A stretch of 7,720 nt of DNA from contig CAJPTV010000102.1 of NCBI GenBank assembly GCA_905373665.1, forward strand, positions 1-7,720. The letters are read 5' to 3'. Both the position numbers and the translations under genes were made by a program. Position 1 is the first letter of the stretch; each line of letters starts with the position of its first letter. A model generated the notes under the pieces. The model searched no databases, was not told where the DNA came from, and saw only the letters and a list, made by a program, of their open reading frames with translations. Below are positions 1-7,275 of this stretch, in pieces. This stretch comes from Bacteroidia bacterium (GTDB taxonomy: Bacteria > Bacteroidota > Bacteroidia > Bacteroidales > CAJPTX01).

Positions 1-1140
1 TCGTCTACCCAAGTGGGGTGTCGTCAGTTGCGTTACACTTTTTTTGAAGAACTCGTGGCGCAGTATGGTTACACCGAGATAGTGACGGCGCACCATGCTG
101 ATGATCAAGCAGAGACGCTTCTCTTCCGATTAGCGCGAGGCACTGGCTTGCGAGGCATGATGGGGATGCGTCCACGCAATGGCTTAATTGTACGCCCCCT
201 TTTGCATACCACACGTGCGGCGATCGATAGGTGGATAGCGGAGGAGCGGATGCCCTATCAAGAAGATTCTTCAAACGAGACGGATAAGTATACGCGGAAC
301 TATATCCGTCACCAGATACTCCCCCATTTAAGTCATTTTAATGCGCAAGCCTTGCAACATTTGGTAGAAGCGACGGAGGCTGTGGCTGAGGGAAATCGCG
401 CTTTAACCGCAGAAGCCGAGGCGTTGTGGGGTTCGTTGGATGCGGAAGGTTCTTTTTTTTGGGAATATGAGACGCCGCAGACGGCAGCACACCCCGATTT
501 GGCGCGTTATTGGTTGCGAGAGCGGTTGGGGCGTTACGGTTTTTCGCAGGATGCCATTCGTACGGCGCTCGACCTCTTTCACTCCTCTAGTCAAACGGGG
601 CGATATGTGGAGGGCGCGGCATGGCGTGCGACCTACGATCGGGGGCGGTTATGTGTACTGGCGCGCTCCGTGAAGGAAGCAGCGGAGGAGGTTCCATTAC
701 GGATAGATGAGACGACCACGGAGGTGTTTTTCTCCCGTCCATTGACATATACGGGGCAAGAGTGGAAACGCTTGACTATCAGAGATGAGCGACTCCCCTA
801 CTTTGCCTCAGAGGAGGCATTTAAGGCTTACGTGCGGCGAGGTCGTGAGACGGCATTGTTTGCTCCTTCCCTTCTTCGTTATCCGCTTTCTTTGCGGCGT
901 TGGTGTGCAGGGGACTTTTTCATGCCGTTAGGGATGGGGGGGCATCGTAAGAAGGTGAGTGACTTGTTGACAGACTTACGTTTGCCCTCTTATGCGCGGC
1001 AGGAAGTGTTGGTCTTGGAGGATGCCGCAGGGGTTATCCTTTGGGTCGTAGGGTTGGCGGTGAGCTGCGGCGCTAAGGGCGTTTCTCTCGCAGGAGCGTG
1101 CGGAGAGGTGGCGAGGCTAAGTGTTTTTGAGATGTCATAG
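1..1140 (+). CDS. tilS: tRNA(Ile)-lysidine synthase TilS, 5'-truncated by the window edge
   Basis: TilS uses ATP and lysine to convert the wobble C34 of the CAU-anticodon isoleucine tRNA to lysidine, so that the tRNA reads AUA as isoleucine; it acts in the cytoplasm. The reading frame is open from base 1 and 379 codons are visible. Known TilS enzymes are roughly 430-470 residues, so about 60-100 N-terminal residues, including the SGGxDS PP-loop ATP site, are missing. Visible motifs, numbered from base 1, are HHADDQAET at 31-39, the following RGTG and RPRNG segments typical of the family, RNYIR at 99-103, and a C-terminal domain from about residue 299 with GDFFMPLGM and KKVSDLL, the substrate-binding region. 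A GTG at base 13 is internal, because the preceding codons continue the family pattern. The gene ends 79 nt before sufB and appears functionally unrelated to it. No good terminator is visible after the stop. Confidence 0.95.
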   Translation, partial: SSTQVGCRQLRYTFFEELVAQYGYTEIVTAHHADDQAETLLFRLARGTGLRGMMGMRPRNGLIVRPLLHTTRAAIDRWIAEERMPYQEDSSNETDKYTRNYIRHQILPHLSHFNAQALQHLVEATEAVAEGNRALTAEAEALWGSLDAEGSFFWEYETPQTAAHPDLARYWLRERLGRYGFSQDAIRTALDLFHSSSQTGRYVEGAAWRATYDRGRLCVLARSVKEAAEEVPLRIDETTTEVFFSRPLTYTGQEWKRLTIRDERLPYFASEEAFKAYVRRGRETALFAPSLLRYPLSLRRWCAGDFFMPLGMGGHRKKVSDLLTDLRLPSYARQEVLVLEDAAGVILWVVGLAVSCGAKGVSLAGACGEVARLSVFEMS

Positions 1141-1161
1141 AACATTTTTATAGTATATTTG
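1126..1161 (+). promoter_or_regulatory. Bacteroidota-type promoter, probably for the suf operon
   Basis: TATATTTG at 1154-1161 matches the Bacteroidota -7 consensus TAnnTTTG exactly. A TTTG at 1126-1129, still inside tilS, could be the -33 element, but the 24-nt spacing is longer than the usual 19-21. Transcription would start near 1168 and give a leader of about 50 nt before sufB. The -7 match is seen directly; assignment to the operon is inferred from its place in the only gap before sufB. Confidence 0.55.
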
Positions 1162-1197
1162 TTCCTGAAGATAGAGAGCGGAATGGCGATGAAATGA

Positions 1198-1212
1198 GTC
1201 CTAGCTAAGGAC
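1198..1212 (+). promoter_or_regulatory. Small palindrome just upstream of the sufB start
   Basis: The arms GTCCT (1198-1202) and AGGAC (1208-1212) are perfect inverted repeats around AGCTA and end 7 nt before the sufB ATG. The element lies in the predicted 5' leader, where a repressor site or an RNA hairpin covering the ribosome landing area could affect expression. It does not look like a canonical E. coli IscR site. With a 5-bp stem, chance is a real alternative. Confidence 0.25.
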
Positions 1213-1219
1213 CTTACCA

Positions 1220-2680
1220 ATGAAAGACGAAAAGAATTTACCACAGGAGGAGAACATCTTAGATAGTGTTACCTCTGGTGACTATAAATATGGTTTTTTC
1301 TCTGACGTAGAGACAGATACGTTACCTAAAGGCTTAAACGAAGATACGGTACGGCGCATCTCGGAGCTCAAGGGCGAACCCTCGTGGATGCTCGATCGGC
1401 GTTTGAGAGCCTTTCGGCATTGGAAGACCCTCGAGATGCCGCGGTGGGCTTACTTGAAAATCCCAGAGATTGATTTTCAAGATATTATCTATTACGCCGC
1501 GCCGCGTAAGAAGAACCTACAGTCCCTCGAAGAGGTAGACCCCGAAATACTCTCGACCTTCGATAAGTTGGGGATTCCCCTCAATGAGCAAAAGCTGCTC
1601 TCGGGGGTCGCGGTCGATGCGGTAATGGATAGTTCGTCGGTCAAAACTACGTTTCAAGAAACGTTGGCGGAGAAAGGGATTATCTTCTGTTCGATGAGCG
1701 AGGCGATCCGTAACTATCCCTCCTTGATACAGAAGTATTTAGGGTCGGTTGTACCCGAAACGGACAACTTTTTCGCCGCACTAAACGCCGCTGTCTTTAG
1801 CGATGGGAGTTTTTGTTACATCCCGCGCGGCGTACGCTGTCCGATGGAATTGAGCACCTATTTCCGTATCAATGCGATGGGGACAGGGCAGTTTGAACGG
1901 ACGCTGATCGTAGCGGATGCAGACGCTTATGTCTCTTATCTAGAAGGGTGTACAGCGCCGATGCGGGACGAAAATCAGTTGCATGCGGCAGTAGTCGAGA
2001 TTGTGGCTGAGGAAGGGGCAGAAGTGAAGTATTCAACCGTGCAGAACTGGTATCCAGGCGATGCCGAGGGACGCGGCGGGATCTATAATTTTGTGACCAA
2101 ACGCGGCATTTGCAAGGGACGTAATAGCAAGATTTCATGGACGCAGGTTGAAACTGGCTCAGCGATTACGTGGAAGTATCCGAGCTGTGTGTTGGCGGGC
2201 GAGAATTCGGTGGCAGAGTTCTATTCAGTGGCCGTAACCAATCATTTTCAGCAGGCAGATACGGGGACAAAGATGATTCACCTTGCGCCTGGGACGAAGA
2301 GCCTTATCGTATCAAAAGGGATTTCGGCAGGGCGGAGCGACAACAGTTACCGTGGGTTGGTGAAGGTCTCGCCGCGAGCAGAGAATGCGCGCAATTTCTC
2401 GCAGTGTGATTCCCTGTTATTAGGGAATAATTGTGGTGCGCATACCTTTCCAGAGATCGATGTGAAGAACCCCACGGCTGTGGTGGAACATGAGGCGACG
2501 ACATCGAAGATAGGCGAAGATCAGATCTTTTATTGCAACCAACGCGGTATTCGTACGGAGGAGGCGATAGGGCTCATAGTCAATGGGTATGCGAAGGAGG
2601 TGCTCAATAAGTTGCCGATGGAGTTTGCCGTAGAAGCGCAAAAGTTGCTAATGATCAGTTTGGAGGGCAGCGTGGGGTAG
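1220..2680 (+). CDS. sufB: Fe-S cluster assembly scaffold protein SufB
   Basis: SufB is the scaffold subunit of the cytoplasmic SufBC2D complex, on which Fe-S clusters are assembled from sulfur delivered by SufS. At 486 residues it is close to E. coli SufB (495) and the C-terminus is intact. Family blocks seen include IPRGVRCPMELSTYFRIN (about 201-218), LEGCTAPMRD (241-250), YSTVQNWYPG (271-280), SKGISAG (365-371), SQCDSLLLG (394-402), CGAHTFPEID (405-414) and EHEATTSKIGED (423-434). By alignment from memory with E. coli, Cys244 corresponds to Cys254 (sulfur entry), Cys396 to Cys405, His424 and Glu425 to His433 and Glu434 (cluster assembly at the SufD interface), and Arg216, Asn218, Gln275 and Trp277 to the internal sulfur tunnel. 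The ATG at 1220 gives a normal N-terminus; no strong Shine-Dalgarno precedes it, as is common in Bacteroidota. It is the first gene of the suf cluster. Confidence 0.97.
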   Translation: MKDEKNLPQEENILDSVTSGDYKYGFFSDVETDTLPKGLNEDTVRRISELKGEPSWMLDRRLRAFRHWKTLEMPRWAYLKIPEIDFQDIIYYAAPRKKNLQSLEEVDPEILSTFDKLGIPLNEQKLLSGVAVDAVMDSSSVKTTFQETLAEKGIIFCSMSEAIRNYPSLIQKYLGSVVPETDNFFAALNAAVFSDGSFCYIPRGVRCPMELSTYFRINAMGTGQFERTLIVADADAYVSYLEGCTAPMRDENQLHAAVVEIVAEEGAEVKYSTVQNWYPGDAEGRGGIYNFVTKRGICKGRNSKISWTQVETGSAITWKYPSCVLAGENSVAEFYSVAVTNHFQQADTGTKMIHLAPGTKSLIVSKGISAGRSDNSYRGLVKVSPRAENARNFSQCDSLLLGNNCGAHTFPEIDVKNPTAVVEHEATTSKIGEDQIFYCNQRGIRTEEAIGLIVNGYAKEVLNKLPMEFAVEAQKLLMISLEGSVG

Positions 2681-2721
2681 CTTGCTGCTCCGTTCCTCGT
2701 CCGTTTGCGGGGGAGGGACGC

Positions 2722-2750
2722 GGGTAGGGTTCGCCACCCACACGTTTTTT
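2722..2750 (+). terminator. Possible attenuator or partial terminator between sufB and sufC
   Basis: In the 88-nt sufB-sufC spacer, GGGT-A-GG (2722-2728) can pair with CCACCC (2734-2739) around loop GTTCG, leaving one bulged A. Five nt later comes a run of six T (2745-2750), followed by a run of six A (2754-2759) that could itself pair with the T-run. This resembles a weak intrinsic terminator that would let part of the transcription through to sufCDS and so raise SufB relative to the rest. The stem is short and bulged and the gap to the T-run is not ideal. An mRNA-processing hairpin or a decayed copy of the GC-rich palindromes found after floA are alternatives. Confidence 0.35.
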
Positions 2751-2768
2751 CACAAAAAAGAAGAGACT

Positions 2769-3512
2769 ATGTCACTGTTAAAGATAGAGAATTTGCATGC
2801 GAACATTGAGGGGCGCGAGATACTCCGAGGGATCAATCTGGAGGTGGGCGCAGGCGAGGTGCATGCGATTATGGGACCGAATGGGTCGGGAAAAAGTACC
2901 CTCAGTTCGGTGCTCGCGGGGCGCGACATCTACGAGGTAACCCAAGGGAGCGTGCTCTTTAATGGCAAAGACCTTTTGGCGCTGCCGCCCGAGGAGCGTG
3001 CGCATGAGGGGGTGTTTCTCAGCTTTCAGTACCCGGTGGAAATCCCCGGGGTCTCGATGGTTAATTTTCTCAAAGCGGCGTTGAATGCGCACCGTGAGCA
3101 TCGGGGGTTGCCACCCGTAAGTGCATCGGACTTTTTGAAGCTGATGCGTGAGAAAAAGGAGCTTGTGGAATTGGACGCTTCGCTCACGGGACGTGCTGTA
3201 AACGAGGGTTTTTCTGGGGGTGAGAAGAAGCGGAATGAGATATTCCAGATGGCGATGCTCGAGCCCCTATTGGCTATTTTGGACGAGACAGACTCGGGCT
3301 TAGATATTGATGCGCTGCGGATTGTGTCGCATGGGGTGAACAAGTTGCGTTCGCCAGAGCGCGCAATCATTGTGATTACGCACTATCAGCGCCTCTTAGA
3401 TTATATTGTGCCTGACAAGGTGCACGTACTTTACAAGGGACAAATCGTGCGCACAGGGGACAAGACATTAGCCCTAGAGCTTGAGGAGCGGGGGTATGAT
3501 TGGCTTAAATAG
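2769..3512 (+). CDS. sufC: Fe-S cluster assembly ATPase SufC
   Basis: SufC is the ABC-type ATPase of the SufBC2D complex. Its ATP-driven dimerisation is thought to open the SufB-SufD interface for cluster assembly. The 247-residue product matches E. coli SufC (248). Motifs seen are Walker A GPNGSGKS (36-43), the Q-loop glutamine in SFQYP (Gln87), the ABC signature SGGEKKRNE (149-157) in its SufC-specific form, Walker B LAILDETDSGLD (168-179) and the H-switch His205 in ITHYQR. No membrane segments are present, as expected for this soluble ABC protein. The ATG at 2769 is chosen because MSLLKIENLH is the usual SufC N-terminus and it is preceded by purine-rich AGAAGAGA; the in-frame TTG at 2682 would add 29 atypical residues encoded by the spacer. 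The stop lies 26 nt before sufD. Confidence 0.97.
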   Translation: MSLLKIENLHANIEGREILRGINLEVGAGEVHAIMGPNGSGKSTLSSVLAGRDIYEVTQGSVLFNGKDLLALPPEERAHEGVFLSFQYPVEIPGVSMVNFLKAALNAHREHRGLPPVSASDFLKLMREKKELVELDASLTGRAVNEGFSGGEKKRNEIFQMAMLEPLLAILDETDSGLDIDALRIVSHGVNKLRSPERAIIVITHYQRLLDYIVPDKVHVLYKGQIVRTGDKTLALELEERGYDWLK

Positions 3513-3538
3513 CCTGAGGGCGTAATACGCAGACAGTT

Positions 3539-4855
3539 ATGGGATTACCATCGACTCTATCCACCCTCCTGCGCGGCGTCACTGAGAGCCCGCAACGCCC
3601 CCTGTTGGCAACGACCCCAGCGCTCACCCCGTTGTGGGAACAAGCTTCGGCTTATCTCGCACAGCACGGATTGCCGACCAAGGCGGAGGCCTATCGTTTT
3701 GCGCGGCTTCAAGAGGTTTTTCAACAAGAGCTTTATCTACCCGACCACTTGGAGGATGTGGAATATGCACAGCTTCCCTTGTTGGGCTTTAAGATAGCTG
3801 AGGAGGGGTTCTATCGGTTGCAGTGCATCAATGGGCGCTATAATGCGCCTGTGGGTGAGCGACTTACACGGCTTTCCTCGGGGGTCGTGTATGGGAGTTT
3901 GGCACAAGCCTTACGCGAAGAACCAGAATTAGTGCGGCAGCATCTCGCCCCAGCGACGGAGGATTCGCTCGAGGCGTTGAGTACGCTTTTGGCGACGGAC
4001 GGTGTATTTCTGTACGTTCCCCGTGGGGTTGTGGTCGAGAAGCCTTTTCATATCGAGCTGGTGCATCAGGGGCCGCGTTCGCTGTTGGTAAATCAGCGGC
4101 ATCTGGTGGTACTTGAAGCGGGGGCAGTGGCGCGGTGTTTTGTGAGCGAGCATTCGCTTTCAGAGGCGCGCTTCGTTTCCAATGCATTGACAGAGGTACG
4201 GCTCTGCGACGGGGCGCATTTGAGCTGGGTCTCGTTGCAGAATGTGCACAATGCGACGACGCTTTTACATCGTTATCAGTTTCATTTGGCAGCGCATGCG
4301 ATAGTAGACTCACACACGCTTACCCTTCGTGGTGGCTTTGTTCGTAACGCCATTTGTGCGGGTTTGGAGGGTGAGCATGCCGAGCTTCGTTTATCGGGGT
4401 TGGCGTTGATTGATGCGGGGCAGTATGTGGATACGGTGACGCACGTAGACCACCGCGTGCCCAACGGCGTGAGTTCGCAACTCTTTAAGACACTGGTAGA
4501 TAAGGGCGGAGAATATTCGTTCTTTGGGCATATTCATGTACACCGCGATGCGCAGAAAACACAGGCCTATCAGCGCAATGCAAACGTGTTGGTAGAGGCT
4601 GGCGGAGTGGTACATACGCGTCCGCAGCTATTGATCGATGCGGATGATGTGAAATGTAGTCATGGGGCTACGGTAGGGCATTTAGATGAAGAGGCGCGTT
4701 TTTATATGCTCACGCGCGGCATTCCAGAGAAGCAGGTGCGTCAGTTGTTGATGCGAGCCTTTTTACAAGATGTGATTAGTGCACTCCCCTACCCTGCTCT
4801 ACAAGAGCAAGTTGAGACGTTGATAGAGGCGCGTTTACGAGGCGAGAAAAAGTAG
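3539..4855 (+). CDS. sufD: Fe-S cluster assembly protein SufD
   Basis: SufD is the SufB paralogue that completes the SufBC2D scaffold and takes part in iron acquisition and cluster formation at the SufB-SufD interface. The 438-residue protein is slightly longer than E. coli SufD (423). The N-terminal part is variable, as usual. The beta-helix core runs from roughly residue 150, with VFLYVPRGVVVEKPFHI at 156-172, and the C-terminal family block is strong: DADDVKCSHGATVGHLDEE (367-385) and MLTRGIPEKQV (390-400). Cys373 and His375 correspond to E. coli Cys358 and His360, the latter being essential for cluster assembly. The ATG at 3539 is 26 nt after sufC with no clear Shine-Dalgarno. sufS follows after only 8 nt, consistent with one transcript. 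Confidence 0.96.
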   Translation: MGLPSTLSTLLRGVTESPQRPLLATTPALTPLWEQASAYLAQHGLPTKAEAYRFARLQEVFQQELYLPDHLEDVEYAQLPLLGFKIAEEGFYRLQCINGRYNAPVGERLTRLSSGVVYGSLAQALREEPELVRQHLAPATEDSLEALSTLLATDGVFLYVPRGVVVEKPFHIELVHQGPRSLLVNQRHLVVLEAGAVARCFVSEHSLSEARFVSNALTEVRLCDGAHLSWVSLQNVHNATTLLHRYQFHLAAHAIVDSHTLTLRGGFVRNAICAGLEGEHAELRLSGLALIDAGQYVDTVTHVDHRVPNGVSSQLFKTLVDKGGEYSFFGHIHVHRDAQKTQAYQRNANVLVEAGGVVHTRPQLLIDADDVKCSHGATVGHLDEEARFYMLTRGIPEKQVRQLLMRAFLQDVISALPYPALQEQVETLIEARLRGEKK

Positions 4856-4863
4856 AAAGAGAG

Positions 4864-6087
4864 ATGTTTTCACCTGCAGAGATTCGCTCGGAGTTTCCGA
4901 TTCTTTCCCAGCGTGTTCACGGGCACAGTTTGGTCTATTTAGACAACGGTGCCACGACGCAGAAGCCACGCTGTGTGGGGGAAAGTATGCAAGAGGCATT
5001 TGATATTTATAATGCGAACATTCACCGTGGGGTGCATTATTTGAGTCAACGAGCGACGGATGCCTACGAGGAGGCGCGTACGCGGGTGGCAAATTATCTC
5101 AATGCCCCTGAGCGGCGAAGTGTTATCTTCACGAGCGGTACGACGGCGGCAATCAATCTCTGCGCGAACTGTTTGGCAGAGAGTCTGTTAAAGGCTGGGG
5201 ATGCGATACTCGTTTCCGAGATGGAGCATCACTCTAATCTCGTTTCTTGGCAGTTAGTGGCGCAGCGTTATCAGCTACGTGTGTTGAAATGGCCGATTTT
5301 AGACTCTGGTCAGTTGGAGCTGGCAGCACTCCCCGCTTTGTTAGCGCAGGGGGTGAAGGTCGTGGCAGTAGCGCACGTGTCGAATGTGATGGGGGTGGTA
5401 AATCCGATTGCAGAGATTGCGCAAACGGTGCATGCGGCGGGTGCGTTGCTTTTTGTCGATGGCGCACAGGGCGTAAAGCATCTTCCGATCGATGTACAAG
5501 CCTTAGGGGCAGACTTTTATGCGTTCTCGGGTCATAAGATTTACGGTCCGACAGGGATCGGGGTCTTATGGGGGCGTTATGAGTTGCTCGATCGTTTTGC
5601 TCCGTGGCAAGGGGGCGGCGAGATGGTAGGGCATGTTTCTTTTGATGGGACGACGTATGCCGATCTTCCTTTTCGTTTGGAGGCGGGGACTCCGCCTTAT
5701 ATAGAGGCGATCGGTTTAGGGAATGCGCTTTACTTTTACAAAGTACTTTCGGAGGAGTCTGGACATACGATTCTCTCGCATGAGAATCAGTTGCTCGTTC
5801 AGGCTTATGAGGGGGTAGTTGCTTTAGGGGCAGAGGTTTATGGTTATACGCCCTCGAATGCTGCGATACTTTCGTTTAATTTCCCTGGGCTTCATGCTTA
5901 CGACGTCGGTACGCTCCTCGATCAGATGGGGATTGCGGTACGTACGGGTACGCATTGTGCTGAGCCTTTGATGACTCGTCTGGGGGTCACTGGGACAATC
6001 CGTGCCTCGTTTGCGCTTTATAACACCCAAGAGGAGGTGGTGCATCTTCTTTCGGCTTTGAAGCGGGCGAAAGAGATGTTGTCCTAA
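4864..6087 (+). CDS. sufS: Cysteine desulfurase SufS (group II, PLP-dependent)
   Basis: SufS removes sulfur from L-cysteine to give L-alanine and an enzyme-bound persulfide that feeds the SufBCD scaffold, normally through SufE or SufU. The 407 residues match E. coli SufS (406). Seen directly are YLDNGATTQKP (25-35), IHRGVHYLSQRATD (53-66), EHHSN with His123 stacking on PLP, VDGAQ (198-202), the PLP Schiff-base lysine Lys225 in SGHKIYGPTGIG, and catalytic Cys365 in RTGTHCAEPL. The short active-site loop and TGTHC context place it with SufS/CsdA rather than IscS/NifS. The name SufS over CsdA rests on its position in the suf operon. Purine-rich AAAGAGAG immediately precedes the ATG. No sufE or sufU gene is present in the window. 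Confidence 0.97.
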   Translation: MFSPAEIRSEFPILSQRVHGHSLVYLDNGATTQKPRCVGESMQEAFDIYNANIHRGVHYLSQRATDAYEEARTRVANYLNAPERRSVIFTSGTTAAINLCANCLAESLLKAGDAILVSEMEHHSNLVSWQLVAQRYQLRVLKWPILDSGQLELAALPALLAQGVKVVAVAHVSNVMGVVNPIAEIAQTVHAAGALLFVDGAQGVKHLPIDVQALGADFYAFSGHKIYGPTGIGVLWGRYELLDRFAPWQGGGEMVGHVSFDGTTYADLPFRLEAGTPPYIEAIGLGNALYFYKVLSEESGHTILSHENQLLVQAYEGVVALGAEVYGYTPSNAAILSFNFPGLHAYDVGTLLDQMGIAVRTGTHCAEPLMTRLGVTGTIRASFALYNTQEEVVHLLSALKRAKEMLS

Positions 6088-6108
6088 GCGCTGAGTGCGC
6101 GCCGCCCA

Positions 6109-6126
6109 GTGACTAGGGAAGGTCAC
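6109..6126 (+). repeat. Weak inverted repeat between sufS and floA
   Basis: GTGAC (6109-6113) and GTCAC (6122-6126) are inverted around 8 nt, and T6114 with G6121 could add a wobble pair. A smaller GCGC/GCGC pair (6088-6091, 6097-6100) directly follows the sufS stop. Neither is followed by a proper T-run, so termination of the suf transcript here is possible but not demonstrated. The position just upstream of the floA promoter would also suit an operator. Confidence 0.25.
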
Positions 6127-6137
6127 GAGATAGAGTG

Positions 6138-6165
6138 TTTTCAGACAGAATAATTTTTACCTTTG
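6138..6165 (+). promoter_or_regulatory. Bacteroidota-type promoter for floA
   Basis: TACCTTTG at 6158-6165 matches the -7 consensus TAnnTTTG exactly. A T-rich stretch (TTTT, 6138-6141) lies at about the right distance for a -33 element but lacks a clean TTTG. Transcription would start near 6170-6172, leaving a leader of roughly 20 nt before the floA ATG. This suggests floA is transcribed separately from suf. Confidence 0.6.
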
Positions 6166-6190
6166 CGTGGTTTAATCCAAATCGACCAAT

Positions 6191-7174
6191 ATGGACGCAA
6201 CGCTACTTATCATCGTCATCGTCTGCCTAATCGCCTTATGGATACTGCTTTACTTTATCCCGGTTAGGTTATGGTTTACGGCTCTTGTATCTGGGGTACA
6301 TGTTTCTCTTATTCAGCTTGCGCTGATGAGGTGGCGGCATGTTCCCCCTCGTATCATAGTGCAGGCGCTCATCGGAGGGACAAAGGCGGGGCTTACCCTT
6401 GCTCGTAACGATCTGGAGGCGCACCACCTCGCAGGCGGTAATGTGCCGAAAGTTGTGCAAGCCTTAGTGTCTGCACAAAAGGCGAATATTCCACTCAACT
6501 TCAAGATGGCCACGGCGATCGATCTTGCGGGGCGTGATGTGTACGAGGCTGTGCGGATGTCGGTCATCCCCAAGGTTATCAATACGCCCCCTGTTACCGC
6601 TGTAGCGAAGGATGGGATTCAGCTCATCGCCAAGGCACGCGTGACGGTACGTACGAATATCAATCAGCTTGTCGGTGGTGCTGGGGAAGAGACCGTTCTC
6701 GCCCGCGTGGGCGAGGGGATCGTTTCCTCAATCGGTTCGTCATCCTCGCACAAGATTGTGTTAGAGAACCCCGATACGATCTCAAAGGTCGTGTTAGACA
6801 AGGGGTTGGATGCTGGAACAGCTTTTGAGATCCTCTCTATTGATATCGCAGACATCGACATCGGAAAGAATATCGGTGCCGTATTGCAGCTAGATCAAGC
6901 CAATGCTGACAAGAATATAGCACAAGCGAAAGCAGAAGAGCGTCGCGCGATGGCAGTGGCTACCGAGCAAGAGATGAAGGCGCGTGCGCAGGAGATGAAG
7001 GCAAAGGTGATCGAGGCAGAGGCGCAAATCCCCCTTGCAATGGCAGAGGCGCTTCGTAATGGTAAGCTCGGCGTGATGGACTACTATCAGTTGCAGAACA
7101 TCCAAGCAGACACCTCGATGCGCGAACATCTGGCGAACAATAATCAGACGCCGCCCTCCACAATTAAAGGCTAA
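6191..7174 (+). CDS. floA: Flotillin-like protein FloA (SPFH family)
   Basis: FloA is a membrane-anchored SPFH scaffold that oligomerises into functional membrane microdomains and influences membrane fluidity and the assembly of membrane protein complexes (known from Bacillus subtilis). The 327 residues match the family length (about 331). Seen are an N-terminal hydrophobic segment (about 4-26), a second moderately hydrophobic stretch (about 30-46), the FloA hallmark blocks HHLAGGNVPKVVQAL (78-92) and AIDLAGRDVYEAV (108-120), then GGAGEETVLARVGEGIV (162-178) and LDAGTAFEILSIDIADIDIG (211-230). An alanine/glutamate-rich, probably coiled-coil region (about 234-290) follows, and then LGVMDYYQLQNIQADTSMR. 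The ATG at 6191 gives a short N-terminus directly before the membrane segment. The gene has its own promoter-like element. The usual partner nfeD is not adjacent: sufS is upstream and only repeats follow. Confidence 0.96.
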   Translation: MDATLLIIVIVCLIALWILLYFIPVRLWFTALVSGVHVSLIQLALMRWRHVPPRIIVQALIGGTKAGLTLARNDLEAHHLAGGNVPKVVQALVSAQKANIPLNFKMATAIDLAGRDVYEAVRMSVIPKVINTPPVTAVAKDGIQLIAKARVTVRTNINQLVGGAGEETVLARVGEGIVSSIGSSSSHKIVLENPDTISKVVLDKGLDAGTAFEILSIDIADIDIGKNIGAVLQLDQANADKNIAQAKAEERRAMAVATEQEMKARAQEMKAKVIEAEAQIPLAMAEALRNGKLGVMDYYQLQNIQADTSMREHLANNNQTPPSTIKG

Positions 7175-7178
7175 CGCC

Positions 7179-7275
7179 CAAAATACAGAATCCTCTGTAG
7201 GAGGGAGAATCAAAATACGATTCTCCCTCTTCTGTAGGAAGATGTGTCAAAATACGAATCTCCCTCTTCTGTAGG
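7179..7275 (+). repeat. Degenerate tandem repeat, 37-bp period, about 2.6 copies
   Basis: The 29-bp blocks at 7210-7238 and 7247-7275 differ at one base (GATTC versus GAATC) and both run from TCAAAATAC to CTGTAGG. A shorter, more diverged copy lies at 7179-7201 (CAAAATACAGAATC then CTCTGTAGG). The CTGTAG hexamers recur at 7195, 7232 and 7269, exactly 37 bp apart. Only the middle interval keeps the full left arm that makes the 11-bp hairpin. The last CTGTAG doubles as the beginning of the palindrome family that follows. Confidence 0.75.
7201..7236 (+). terminator. Strong hairpin after floA, likely terminator
   Basis: GAGGGAGAATC (7201-7211) and GATTCTCCCTC (7219-7229) are a perfect 11-bp inverted repeat with a 7-nt loop AAAATAC, starting 27 nt after the floA stop. 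The following bases (TTCTGTA) are only moderately T-rich, so it may act as an RNA 3'-end stabiliser as well as, or instead of, an intrinsic terminator. Its right arm belongs to the 37-bp-period repeat described separately. Confidence 0.6.

Noticed and set aside
13..15. GTG as the start of tilS
   Set aside because: The frame is open to base 1 and the product would lack the ATP-binding PP-loop; the true start is upstream of the window.
2682..2768. Upstream TTG start extending SufC by 29 residues
   Set aside because: The extension is encoded by the hairpin-rich spacer, is unlike SufC N-termini, and the ATG at 2769 gives the family length of 247.
3864..4313. A 149-codon antisense open frame inside sufD, and a 114-codon one inside sufC (3026-3370)
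   Set aside because: They are shadows of strongly conserved genes on the + strand and show no recognisable domain.
6088..6126. Intrinsic terminator after sufS
   Set aside because: The stems are only 4-6 bp and none is followed by a T-run, so only a weak inverted repeat was recorded.
1..7174. A novel defence or biosynthetic system formed by these genes together
   Set aside because: All five coding regions belong to well-known housekeeping families (tRNA modification, Fe-S assembly, membrane scaffold), with intact standard motifs and no unusual fusions.
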